From Blasia pusilla (Eukaryota > Marchantiophyta > Marchantiopsida > Blasiales): a DNA stretch of 64,000 nucleotides. Shown here piece by piece: positions 36,443 through 49,334 of the stretch (position 1 is the first letter of the stretch; each line of letters starts with the position of its first letter). The notes beneath the pieces were generated by a model. That model was not told the DNA's origin. It searched no databases and was given only the letters and a program-made list of their open reading frames with translations. The stretch is taken from positions 41,540,001 to 41,604,000 of the forward strand of contig CM114273.1 of assembly GCA_050084515.1 (NCBI GenBank), given 5' to 3'. A program made the translations under genes and the position numbers.

Positions 36443-36981
36443 TAGTGACGGACAACTTGGAGGACGGGTCACTGACCGGTTCCAGCGGTCCCTCTGACTC
36501 AGCGCATGCGAAGCTTTACTCAAAGCACCGCAACTGCTTACTTACTCATAATCATAATTATTAGTGGCCCTATGAGGTGTGTGTTAGTGTAGGAGGGCTA
36601 AGAATGGCTGACTCGCCATATACCCTAAACCCTGGTCGACCCAAGGTTTAGCTGTTCGGGTGGGACTTCCGAGGATCTTTCGGTCCCTCTTAGAAGCCGC
36701 GAGTCCCCCATGACGCGAGACTCGGGAACTACGCGCTTTACATGTCACCCCCAGATTCTGGGATATCTTATAATATTATTTATGGTCATTTTAGAGATAT
36801 TTGAATTCATTCAACGCGTGATGCCACTAAAACTTGTTTCTTTCGTCATGAGCTTCAGATGTTTACGACCCGATGAAAACAAATATTTCCATAAATAGGC
36901 CATGAGTTCGTCCTATATTATCTTGTTGCGGTAATCTGATTCGACGCTGGATGAAGTTAAAAGGCTTTAATAAAGCCTTTT

Positions 36982-37172
36982 ATTGAATTAAAAATAAAAT
37001 CTTTTCTTTTAGTACTACTCTAGTATACCATAATATTATGGTCATTCAGCCTTTTGACTAGAGTGTTACCTCTAGGCTTTAAGTTCATCCGGGTAACACT
37101 CTAGTATACTAATGGTATACTAGAATGTTACCCGGATGAATTTAAAAGAAAAGCTTTTATTTTTAATTCAAT
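36982..37172. mobile_element. Fold-back (nested inverted repeat) element
   Basis: Outer arms 36982-37011 and 37143-37172 pair at 29 of 30 positions. Inside them, 37084-37108 and 37116-37140 form a second hairpin pairing at 24 of 25 positions with a 7-nt loop. The whole 191-bp region is AT-rich and non-coding. The structure resembles a fold-back MITE, but no clear target duplication was identified. Confidence 0.7.
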
Positions 37173-37936
37173 TATTTAATATTATTTATATTTAATTAAT
37201 GTAGACACCAAAACAACCCTTAGAAGATTGATGTCGACGTTGGAAGAAGTTTTTTCTAATCCCAACATCTTTTAATTACATAGATGGCTTAGGAAATATG
37301 TTAATCTAAACAAGTATTCCAAATATTAAGTGTTTGTAGATGGTCTTGAATGAGGTTAAACATTGGCTTTGCAGCATGACTTTATTTTTCATCCACATGG
37401 AATTGTTTAGGGACTTCGTATATTACGTTCTAACTCACTTTTTTGAGTGTGTGATAGGGGTCTAGCCTTCCATAAAAAGCCTTGTAGAGATATAGGCAAT
37501 TAAATTTAGTGGATGATCATCGTTTTTATTACTATTTCTAGAGGATACCTTATTGATTTCTCCTTATCTCGTATGCTTGATAAATCTCATCTAGGTAGAT
37601 ATTGAAAAAGATTTGGGTAGGAGGAATGTGATCATACAATGGGAACTAACTCATATAGTATTAACATAATTAGTTTTTATTACACACGTTATGAATGTAG
37701 AGTTCTCTTTATTGTGGTGATATTTTTTCTTGTTTCATTTCATTGGATTTCTAATAACCATTTTTTTCTCTTTGTCGTAACACATCAAATGATTCCTTGG
37801 ATGCTTATAGACAATAGAAGAGTTTTAGTTGCATGATTGCGTAAAAAGGGACATGGACGACAAATTTTGGACTTGTCCAAGGACATGAATTGCAAATGGT
37901 GGGGCCCATACTTATAGTTCATAATGTAAGGCAAAG

Positions 37937-38122
37937 CAAGGTTGGGCGCAGTAATAAGGGGGGAGAGAGTGGAGGTGGGAGGAGGAAGAAACGAGAAAGT
38001 GTGGATCATAAAAGCAAGTGGGCGAGATGGGGCCTATATGAACAAGTCCTTCTATAAGACAGACATAAGTCCACGGTCATGGATATGGTCGCGGACACAA
38101 ACTTTGTCCATATGCAACCTTG
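37937..38122. mobile_element. Second, degenerate copy of the hAT-like MITE
   Basis: The right end (gcggacacaaactttgtcc, then tgcaaccttg ending at 38122) matches the MITE at 257-396. The left end is caaggttgggc at 37937. The interior is longer and less similar, and the flanks show no target duplication, so the left boundary is tentative. Confidence 0.45.
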
Positions 38123-38160
38123 TTTAATTGATACGACTTTTGTGAAATTATTCACTTGCA

Positions 38161-39206
38161 TGTCGCGCGCCTACTCCTCTTGAACGTCAATCTTTAGTGT
38201 TGCAGAAGCATACGTTTAGTAGGATACGCTCTCATCTCCGATCTGCATCCAAACACACTCAGGTTAGTCTGGATTGGATCAATAGGCCTTCCAACCCACC
38301 AAGTTCTCAACTCGGCAACTCATCAAGCTCAACCTTCCCTCATTCCTAGCTTTTCAACACGCGCAAGTCTTTCGAGACTTGGGATAGACTTTCAAGACTT
38401 GGGATAGACTTTCTTCTTAGTCCAGGCATCTAAATTGGCACCTGAAATGGCGTTTGCGTGCCTACTAGTGCCAACTGTCCAATGGACCTTCTATGAGCCC
38501 CAAGCTGAGACCCAAAAATATGAGTCCCGATTTTGAAACCTGTAAGGAACTCCAAAATCCACTCTATTGGACTTGGTTCGGGTTCTGAATCCTAACACCA
38601 AACTCCATATCCATTTAGTGCCCTTGAGTCGCTCTGCGGTGGGATTTGAGTCCCAAGCACCCTTTGAGACCTTCCCTCTTACGAGTACTTTTAGGGATCT
38701 CTGATCTCCCCCTGCCTTTGGGAAGAGACACCCAGACCCCTCTTTTGGGCCTTCAATCGGACTCCCCATACACTTGTTTTGGCCAATATCTCAGCCTATG
38801 TTGTTTCATTTGCTAAGATCTTTAGTGTGTTAAAACCGACTTTGCATAAGCTTTCCAACGCCACCCTATTTGTCCCAAATGCATCTTAGGACTAAAATTT
38901 ATGGTCCAAAATACAATAAAAACTCCCAAACGCTTGTCACGTTCCAAATCCGGTTCTCACCTTTTGGCCACGTCCCATCCTAGACTCGACTCCTCTCAAC
39001 TCTGTGTTTGCGTTTGGTTCCGGTTTCCTTAGTCGCGACCATAAACGTATGAAACACTGGAAACGCTAGCCTCGCTCGCGTCTCGCACTTGTGTTTCCTA
39101 ACTTGTATCTTTTTTAGACCTCTCCAAAGCGCACATCATCCTAGCGTGAGCCCGCTAGAGTTTGGATGTTCCACTTAACGCTTGTTTGGTTATGAGGGTC
39201 GCAAAA
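38161..39206 (-). mobile_element. Solo LTR, ~1-kb family Z (copy C)
   Basis: An inverted full-length copy of the 9362-10371 family. It starts TGTCGCGCGCCTACTCC and ends near gagggtcgcaaaa, so the last bases are mutated. acttgca precedes the left end and is repeated at or one base past the right end (39206-39212), consistent with a target duplication whose edge is blurred by mutation. It contains a 22-bp tandem duplication near 38370-38413. The minus-strand open frame 38491-38769 is LTR sequence. Confidence 0.8.
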
Positions 39207-41034
<1,828 letters not shown>

Positions 41035-41140
41035 ATATATATCACTACATAATATTCATGATTTTCAAACTCAACAATGTGAAAATCAAACTCAATGATG
41101 GAAACCGAACACACACATGATCTTGTATCAAGAGTTTATT

Positions 41141-41640
41141 GTGCACATACACATCGCTACATAACATACATCACTATCGACAAACATATACACAAACACG
41201 CACGATCCCATGCTAACTCTTGGCATCCAAACAACGAGACAAGAAGTACCAAAATGTCTCCAATAAAATAAGGTGGAATCTCTCTCACAACACCGTAGCT
41301 CTCACATGTGTGCACTCTCACATGTCTCTCTCAATGTCAAACCAAACCTACTCTCGTAATGAGAGGCTTGGGTTACACTCACAAGACAAGGGACCATAGC
41401 TCTTCCGCCTCGTGTCAAGAGGTTCAACAAAGAGAGAATGAGATCTCAAGATCTCGCAAAGGTGCTCTATCAGATCTCTATGATCTATCATAAAAATTCA
41501 TGACAGTTGTCGTGTGCATACACATCGCTACACAACATACATCATTGTCGACAAACATACACACAAACACACACGATCCCATATTAACTCATGGCATCCA
41601 AACAACGAGACAAGAAGTACCAGAATATCTCCAATTCCCC
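41141..41640. repeat. Direct repeats ~371 bp apart
   Basis: The block from gtgcacatacacatcgcta to gtaccaaaatgtctccaa (41141-41271) recurs at 41512-41633 with few differences, an offset of 371 bp. The intervening sequence includes the repeat shared with 18540-18780. The second block is followed closely by the solo LTR at 41659. Confidence 0.8.
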
Positions 41641-41658
41641 TCCCCCTCCCCCCCCCTA

Positions 41659-42689
41659 TGTCGCGACCCTCGTAACCAAACAACACCAAACAGGCGCCAA
41701 GCGGACCATCAGAACTCAAGTGGACACACGTTGCGATGATCACGCTTTGGAGAGGCTTTTGGAAAGGTCTCTTGGAAAAGTACAAGAGATGAAATGCATA
41801 ACAGAGGTGTATATTTCATGCGTTAGTAGTCGCAACCAAGAAACCTAGACCAAACGCGAATCAAGACTTGAGATGAGTTGAGTCTTAGAAGGTTGGTTGC
41901 CAAAGAGGTGAGAACCAATTTTGGAACGCGACTAGCGTTTGGGGAAATTGACTATATTTTGGACCATAAAATTTAGCTCCAAGATGAATTTGAAACAAAT
42001 AAGTGCACATTGGAAATCTTATCCCACAGTGCTTGCAACGCATCAAAGATATTAGCAAATGCATAAGTATAGGATGAGATATTGTCCAAAAATGAGTATG
42101 AAAGCAATCGGGTTAAGGGCCAATTTGAGAGGCTCGGCTATCTTTCCCTAAAGTTAGGGGGACCCTAGAGATCCCTATAAGTACTAGTAAGGGAGGAGTC
42201 TCTCCAAGATGTCTTGGAACACGGATCCCCACTTTGAGCGCCAAATGGTGTCTCAAGGGCACGGGATGGAATGGGAGTTTGACGTTGGAACTCGAATCCC
42301 AAACCTAATCCAAGGGAGTGGACTTTATACGCCACACTTGGATTCCGACCAGTGATTCATTTTGTGGGAGTCTTGGTTAGGGACTCATTGGATGTCAAAT
42401 TGGACAGTTAGAACCGTTAGGCACGAAACATCATTTGAGGTTCGTGAACCGACTAGAAAGTCTGTCCCAAGTCTTTTGAGAATTGCCTATGTTGTAAACC
42501 ATGAAACTAGGAAGGTTGAGCTTGTTGAGAGACAAATACGAGAACTCGGAAAGTTAGCCCGTTGATTGATCTAGATCCAACTAACCAGAGTGCATGTTTG
42601 GATATAGATCAGCATTGAGAGCGTGATCTATTGAACGCACGCTTCCGCAATAACCAATATTAATGTTCAAGGAGAGTAGGCGCACGACA
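41659..42689 (+). mobile_element. Solo LTR, ~1-kb family Z (copy D), perfect target duplication
   Basis: A 1031-bp LTR starts TGTCGCGACCCTCGTAACC and ends TAGGCGCACGACA. It is flanked by identical 5-bp repeats, cccta at 41654-41658 and cccta at 42690-42694. This makes it an independent solo insertion, not the 3' LTR of the neighbouring minus-strand gypsy element, although it lies only about 175 bp from that element's last codon. Confidence 0.9.
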
Positions 42690-42864
42690 CCCTAGTTGGT
42701 GGTTAGGTCCCTCTAACTCCAGATAGCTATCTATCCCTACCTACCATGACAAACATATCTCAGACGCTAAGAGCAAAAAGATCGGGTGCTCATGTGGCCC
42801 CATCGTTAGTCGTCTTCTTGTCATCCATGTCATAGATACAAGTCTGAATCTAAAACAACCTACT

Positions 42865-45800
42865 CTATATACATCTGGGATAAATCCATCGTCCCCGAGG
42901 AATGGTAGTGAGAGGTGGAATCAAGCATGCCATGTGCCATCCTCTCGAACACCCATCATAGACTAGCATTGTGTCTGCACCACGGGAGGAACCACACAAT
43001 ATACATCGCAAGCCTGCAGGAACTATTGCTAAGCTCAGATCAATTATACCGTCAATGTTAGGAAGATGACATGGCGCACAATTACGCACGTGGTCCTTCC
43101 AAACCATTCCATGACGCCCCTCCAATAAGAGAACACCAGATGGTAAAATATCACGCACTCTGAAGATGGTACGCCTTGTAGTCACATCCAACATCGTGGA
43201 TGTCGTCTGTTGCAAGTAGACATAATCTCCATGATGAAACCTCCGGATAGTAGGTCGATAACCATCCCCCCAAATAGTCGCATACCTCTCAATGTATCCC
43301 GATGTTGCGCAATCGCCAAGTTCTCAAACACCATGGGCATCACTCTCCGGAACAACTCAACCCTCTAAGAGCATGCTTGCATCCATACATTAGGGTCATC
43401 AAGGTTGAACACCTCACCAACATCTCGACAAATGGCCGTAGGAAAATCATGCTCACGGCCATAAAGCAACAAATACATTGAGAAAGATGCTAAGGATGCC
43501 TGTGTGTTGAATCTGTATCTCATCGCCAAATACGGAAACTAAAGGTTCCAATCTCCTAGGTGATCTCTCTGCAAGCCATACTTGCATAATACTCTTTTTA
43601 CCGTTTGCACACCCCTCTCCGCTAGTCCATCCGCCTCAGGATGATCTCTCAAAATGGTGCGGTGGTCGATCAGCGCCTGATCACACAAGGCTTAAAACTC
43701 CCAGTAAAACTCTATATCCTGGTCTATCAACACCTCAACTGGTGCGCCATTTGGGGTTTAGGATACCACGCTACTCCCTCACTCGCTTTGTCAGGAAATG
43801 CAACCAACTCTATCCACCTCGAGAAGTGCTCGACCATCACCAACACATAACGACTATGGCGCTTCGTCAAAGACAAAGTTACTGCAAAATCCAAACTCCA
43901 TCTATAACCTAAACCCATGATCGGAAGTGGACGCAATTATGGATTCAAAGCATTGAACGATGCTCACACTCGATCACACACCTTGCATCAGTCAACAAAC
44001 TGCTGAACGTCAGTCTGCATGCCTCGCCACCAATATTGAATGTGAAGCAAGTTGTACGTATGTTTCACTCCAAAATGATCCAACTCCTCGTGGGCATGAC
44101 GTACCAAACGTGCTCTCTATGGAGGATGAGGCACTACATGCACTCTATCATCCTCCCACACTCGCAACACATATTTTCCCTCCCACCAGAATTGTATGGC
44201 TCGCTATAGGATCCAATCCCGCTCTCTAGTACCCACTGTGCTCGCAACGCTGCAAGTACGTAGGTACTTTAAGACGACTTCATCGTTGTGAATGTCTCGG
44301 GCACCTGTCGTCTCCTCGCCAACCTCTGGATCTAAGGATTCTCCATCAGACCTCGCCATCAAAGTCTCAACAACCAGACTCTCCATAGCCAACAAGACCA
44401 AATAGGCTGATGCGGGCTATCCTTGCAGCAACTCCTCATCACTCTCTCCATGCCAACAAGCTCTAGTCGCACCTTTTTAACTCGGGCATGGGTAACGGCT
44501 CAAATCATCTGCATCTTGGTTGAGCATCCTTGGTCTATGCACCACCTGGAAGTCATACTTCTGCAACAAAAGAGCCCACCTCGCAAGCTTCCCTGTAAGC
44601 TTGTCGGACTCCATCAACCACTTAAGTGGCTGACGATCAGTAATGATGGTAAAGGGATTGCCGAATAGATAACAATTGAAATGTATGACATCCCACATTG
44701 TAACCAAACACTCACCCTCATACGAGCTATACTTTGCCTCTACAACGTTGTTCGAGCGACTAGCATAAGTCACCACGAACTCTCTACCATCATCGTCATG
44801 TTGGATGAGCACAACTCCAAGCCCCAACATGCTCCAATCGGTATGCAACTGGAAAGGACGCCCTTTGATTGGTCTCCTCAATATGGGCGCGGACGTCAAT
44901 CTTTCCTTGAGCATCTAAATGCTCTCTGCTGCTCATCCCCCTAGTGCCACTCTTGATCCACCTTGGTCAGCAAGGTCAACGGCTTCGCAATTGAGCTGAA
45001 ACCCTTGACGTACTGTCGATAGAAGTTTGCCAATCTCATGAATGCACGAACTCGATTCACATCTGTAGGGCGTGGAATGCGTGAAATAGCCTCAATTTTT
45101 GTCTGCTGCGCACCAAGGCCCCCTTTGATATACCATATGACCCAAGTGCTCAATCTGGTTGTAGAAGAACTTGCATTTTCCTGGATGTAGCTTTAGCCCG
45201 TGTTACTGCAATCGTTAAAATACTTCCTCTAGATGTCGCTCATGCTCCTCAACCGTGGCACTAAAGACTACGATATCATCAATATAACACCAAGAAAAAT
45301 CAATCTAGACCTGCCAAGATCCTATCCATTACCCTCTAAAACTCATCCGGGGCGTTCTTTAACCCAAATGGTAAGGACCGCCATTGGTACAAACAATCCT
45401 TCCTGTAAGGATCGATGACCTAAAATACCGTCTTTTGCTTGTCCTCCAATCTGATAGATAGTTGATGATATCCGGCTCGAAAATCTAACGAACTGAAGAC
45501 CTTTGCATACCCAATAGCATTAAAGATCTCCTTAAGGATGGGCATGACATACCTATTGGACTTTTTTTCTGTTGATTGATAGGTCGATAATCTCCACACA
45601 TCCGCATATCCGTCCAATTGCCATGCACATCCTTCTTGGCGGGCATGACAGTGGCAGATGCATACTCTCCATGCGACATCTCCACTAATCATGCTCCAAC
45701 CAAATCCTGGCTCTTATTGTGAATCACAGCCCTTTCCATATCACTCTACCTGTAGGGTCATCGAAAGATTGGCGTATCACTCGACAACTCAATGCGGATC

Positions 45801-46190
45801 CCTGGACCCTTCAATGTATCCAAATCATCCATACAAAATACAAAACAGCTCCTATAACTCCTAAGGAACTAGTGTATCCGATGTCGCTCTCCTTCTGTCA
45901 ACTTAGGGTCCATATCTGGCTCCCAAGTCTCCATCGTAATTACGGTAGGATTCTCCGGCGCGGGTGTCGGTGGTTGCTATGGAGCAACCCTGTCTCAAAC
46001 AACAAAACTCGAATGCTCCCATGCAGCCACTTGCAAAATCAGATCTCCATGTGCCATACGCGGAACCATGCTCGATGTTATGACTACCATCTCATGCCGA
46101 TCTACAAAACATCCAAAGAAGTCCAAGGGTGTCTTTCTCGATCACCCTTGGTGTGTCGATCTCTTCTGATCTCGCTCCGAGCCACTACGT
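42865..46190 (-). pseudogene. Degenerate Ty3/gypsy pol with a C-terminal PHD-finger-like domain (gypsy copy 2)
   Basis: On the minus strand the domains follow gypsy order. Start of reverse transcriptase: ATVMPAKKDVHGNWTD, MRMCGDYRPIN and FSSLDFRAGYHQLSI (45400-45850). Linker and RNase H: FMRLANFYRQYVKGFSSIAK (about 45040), then YASRSNNVVEAKYSSYEGE and FTIITDRQPLKWL (44477-44914). Integrase core: WSLDFAVTLSLTK (43727-43936) and RDHPEADGLAERGVQT, with the catalytic Glu region (about 43625). The C-terminal frame 43215-42865 carries a GDIL-like module and then a PHD-like finger: CILC, DGC, WHMAC and PRC, in C4HC3-like spacing, with two expected cysteines now tyrosine. Several stops and frameshifts make the element non-functional. 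Gag and LTRs were not recognised. Its 5' side is cut off at about 46200 by the copia element. Confidence 0.85.
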
Positions 46191-46206
46191 CCTATTATTA
46201 TATTAG

Positions 46207-46722
46207 ATGATGAAAAACTCTACAATCTTTGAAGATTCATATGTCCAATTCTCTTATGCCACACATTTAGATATGTAACTTGTTGGCCGATTTGACCATA
46301 CATTAATGTTTGAATCTCTGGTATAGAAACATATAATTTGAACATTCTGCCAGATCTAATTCCGTTAGCTATCGTAGTCTAATTATCCATTGTTTCAATG
46401 AAACAACCATATGTGTTGAACTTTACTTGATAACCCTACGCTACTATCTATCCTATAGAGATCAGATCATGAAAGACTCTATAATCTTTGAAGATTCATC
46501 TGTCCAATTCTCTTATGCCACACATTTAGATATGTAACTTGTTGGCCGATTTGACCATACACTAATGTTTGAATCTCTGGCATAGAAACATCTAATTTGA
46601 ACATTTTGCCAGATCTAATTCCTTTGGTTATCGTAGTCTAGTCATCCATTGTTTCAATGAAACAACCATCTGTGTTAAACTTCACTTGATAACCATGCTC
46701 TACTATCTATCCTATAGAGATC
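46207..46722 (-). repeat. 259-bp tandem duplication inside the copia relic
   Basis: The block containing atctttgaagattcat and ctatcctatagagatcagat occurs twice, beginning at 46225 and 46484 for the same word, a 259-bp period. The copies differ by scattered substitutions. 259 is not a multiple of three, so the duplication itself shifts the frame of the gag-pre-integrase region. Confidence 0.9.
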
Positions 46723-47597
46723 AGATTTCTTGCAATGTTAGGAACATAGAGAATATTTCAAATAGCACAAAGACCGTTTGATGCTATTGGAACTTTACCG
46801 GTATGAGTAATATGATGTCGAGTGTCATCTCCTGTGAGCACAATTGTAAGATCTTTCACCGGCTCCAAACTACTTAACCATTTAGCTTTTGAGGTCATGT
46901 GATTTGATGTACCAAAGTCAATGGACCAATTTGTTGTCAAGTCTTTTTTCACCATTGCTCCCATAGGATGAATCATGACCAAAAGATACTCCGTTTGTGA
47001 ATGTTGTTGTTCTTCGTACTGCCCTTGGTGTTGTTGCTCCACATAGTTTTGTTGTTATAGGGCTCTTGTTCTCATATCAGCCTTCTTCTTGAGAAAAAAC
47101 TTTGCATAGTGACCGTTTATCCCATAATAATTGCAAGATCCAAGGACCCTCTGCTACTGAACTCGACCCCAACAATTTCCACCATCACTACCTTATGATT
47201 GTGTCTGGTATTGATTCGTAGTTGATTGAGTGACGTTAATATTGAGTGCTTCTTCCTCCATATGCTTGATATCCACCACGACCACGGAAACTTCTGCCAT
47301 GATCCCTGCCTCTATTTGATCCATAACCTGCAAATAGTGCACTCTCTTACAGACTATATGAGCTATCGTTGCCCACTAGGCGCATCTCTTCACTAATTAA
47401 CAGTAGGACTAACTCTTGAAAGGTTGGATACTTCTCTCTCACATAAATAGAGGTCTCAAAGGACTTGTAATCATTTGGAAGGCCTTGAAAAGTGAGCAAA
47501 ATCATATCATCATCTTCTATTGTCACTCCAATGTAATTCAACTAATCAACAATATGTCAGATACTCAAAATATAGTCATTGATACTCTGCGATCTTT

Positions 47598-48049
47598 TGT
47601 GAGTAAACAGAAAGTGACGAAATGATTGAATTCTTTACAAAACTTAGAGATACAAAGTGGCCTAGTCCATCCGTACGCTCATAGATGAACTTCGATGGAA
47701 CCTGAACAAGGAGATAACTCGACATACGAGAATGCGCTATCGTTGCGGCTCCCGACTATTTCACTACTCGGAAACTAGGGTTTTTATCTATTTTTCTTCA
47801 TTTTTATTAATGATTTTTTTTTTCGAGGGCTAAATTTTGCCCGGATCCCCGCGACGCATCAAGGTGCCCCGTACCCTGATGCAATATAGGGTTAGATAAT
47901 CCTGGTAACGCTACTCTTGAAACCACCTACGTCATATTACTATGACTCCTTCGACGTCTAAGTCGGAATCATCAATCTAGGCTTCTCCTCATACAAGGGG
48001 GACAATCAGATTAATTACACTCAGAGAAGTGGATGTTGAGAATCCAACA
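47598..48049 (-). mobile_element. Copia-type solo LTR (family Y, copy 2) nested in copia gag
   Basis: An inverted copy of the 721-1140 LTR: on the plus strand it starts tgtgagtaaacag and ends gaatccaaca. It is flanked by perfect duplicates, atcttt at 47592-47597 and atcttt at 48050-48055. Removing it brings two parts of the copia gag together, so this is a nested, later insertion. Confidence 0.9.
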
Positions 48050-48891
48050 ATCTTTCCTCAATTCGTTCAATTGTTGTTTCAATTGAAGCTTTATGGCCTT
48101 TGTAGATGTCTAGAACAGCTTTTCCAATGCATACCATGCCTCCTTTGGAATATCAACATCTTGAATGTGACCTATCATTGACGAACTGATCATTATTGGA
48201 ATGTAGTGGATTACTTATCTTACGCGTTTGTTCCAAGCGCAAACATTCAAGTCTCTTGAGTCATCTTTGGGCTTGGCCTCATCACCTATGACAAGCTCCC
48301 ATAGTTCTTGACCCATGAGAATTTTTTTCATGTGAAACTCCCAAACATTATAATTATGCTGATCTAGCTTCTCGCTTGTGATTGTTGTTGAGAAATACTC
48401 CATGACGCACGATTTCACTCACAAAAATGTAATTTTAGGCTCTCCACTGCTCCAATTGAAGCATAGACCACTCCTACATAGAAATCCTAAAATTTGCCAA
48501 AATTAATAAATTGTGTGAAAGAACTAGTCAAAACTGGCCTGTAGAGAGCAAACTGCACAACTTTCCTTCACTAGTTGCACTTTCCTACACTAAAATTACT
48601 ACTGCAAGAGCTCGGAATGTTAGAATCGAGCGATTTGGATACGTTTGAAAGCTCTCGACAAGCTCTACAAGGCGGCTAGAACTAGCTTTGGTGTCGTCTT
48701 AGCTACTGCAGACCCGAATGGCTAAATCAACCGGGAAAGTCCTACAAAATGCCTCCAAATTTTTATCACCGTCAAAGCTCCACCTAAAATCTGCTCTAAA
48801 CGGAATTTCCTTCTCCCAAACTGGAATTGTGCCTTCTCTTGCCTTTCTTCTCTCCTCAAACATCAAGAATTTCAAGTAATGTTCTCCTATC

Positions 48892-48903
48892 GCTCTAACA
48901 CCA
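48892..48903 (-). other. Copia primer-binding site
   Basis: The minus strand reads TGGTGTTAGAGC, close to the initiator-methionine tRNA complement TGGTATCAGAGC used by plant copia elements. It lies directly next to an LTR end (CA on the minus strand at 48905-48904) and about 490 bp before the gag start, as expected. Confidence 0.75.
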
Positions 48904-49334
48904 TGTGGAAAAACTTCTAAAGAAGCATAATTGGTGGGAAACGGCTCTCACACTCACACACTACCATGGAGAACAAAATTTGCAATGAGAGAATGAGTGG
49001 AGGTTGGTCCCCTCTCAATTATATGGGATATGTACAAGCAACCCTAACCCTAATCTTAACCATAGTCTCGAGTTAGAATAATTGTGACTAATTAACCCTA
49101 GTTAAGATACTCGCGCTTAACTGACTAACCAAAATTAAGCTTCCCTACTTCGTGTGAGTACCAAATATAGCAATTCAGATGTTTCATGAGCTTGATTGTA
49201 ACTCAATCTTCAATAAAACAACCCAATATTCATAACCATTGAAGATGGCTAGGGACTAGAAGATAACTCTAAAGAGTCCAATACAAGCTCTAGATTCACG
49301 ATGTATAATAAATGTAGATCTTTAAAATCCAACA
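48904..49334 (-). mobile_element. Probable 5' LTR of the copia element
   Basis: The inner end, TTTTTCCACA on the minus strand, abuts the primer-binding site. The outer end is best placed at 49334, where the minus strand reads TGTTGGATTTT, giving about 431 bp. An AATTGAGAGGGGACC stretch inside resembles plant copia LTRs. The outer boundary is uncertain because no matching 3' LTR survives. Confidence 0.5.

Larger units (their letters stand above)
46207..49334 (-). pseudogene. Degenerate Ty1/copia element (5' LTR, gag, zinc knuckle, protease start)
   Basis: On the minus strand, in order: a probable 5' LTR (48904-49334), primer-binding site (48892-48903), the start of the UBN2-type gag (LDQHNYNVWEFHMKKIL near 48380-48320), a solo LTR inserted inside gag (47598-48049), then gag again (SINDYILSI at about 47590, and IGVTIEDDDMILLTFQGLP). 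A zinc knuckle has lost cysteines (CNYYGINGHYAKFF, about 47110). The protease active site is altered (IDFGTSNHMT where DSG or DTG is expected, about 46920). A gag-pre-integrase part follows (NILYVPNIARNLISIG, WHKRIGQMN). The element ends near 46207 without integrase, RT or a 3' LTR, so it is truncated. Confidence 0.85.

Noticed and set aside
41659-42689. Interpreting this LTR as the 3' LTR of the minus-strand gypsy element
   Set aside because: Perfect cccta target duplications flank it on both sides, no polypurine tract lies at the junction, and its likely orientation is opposite.
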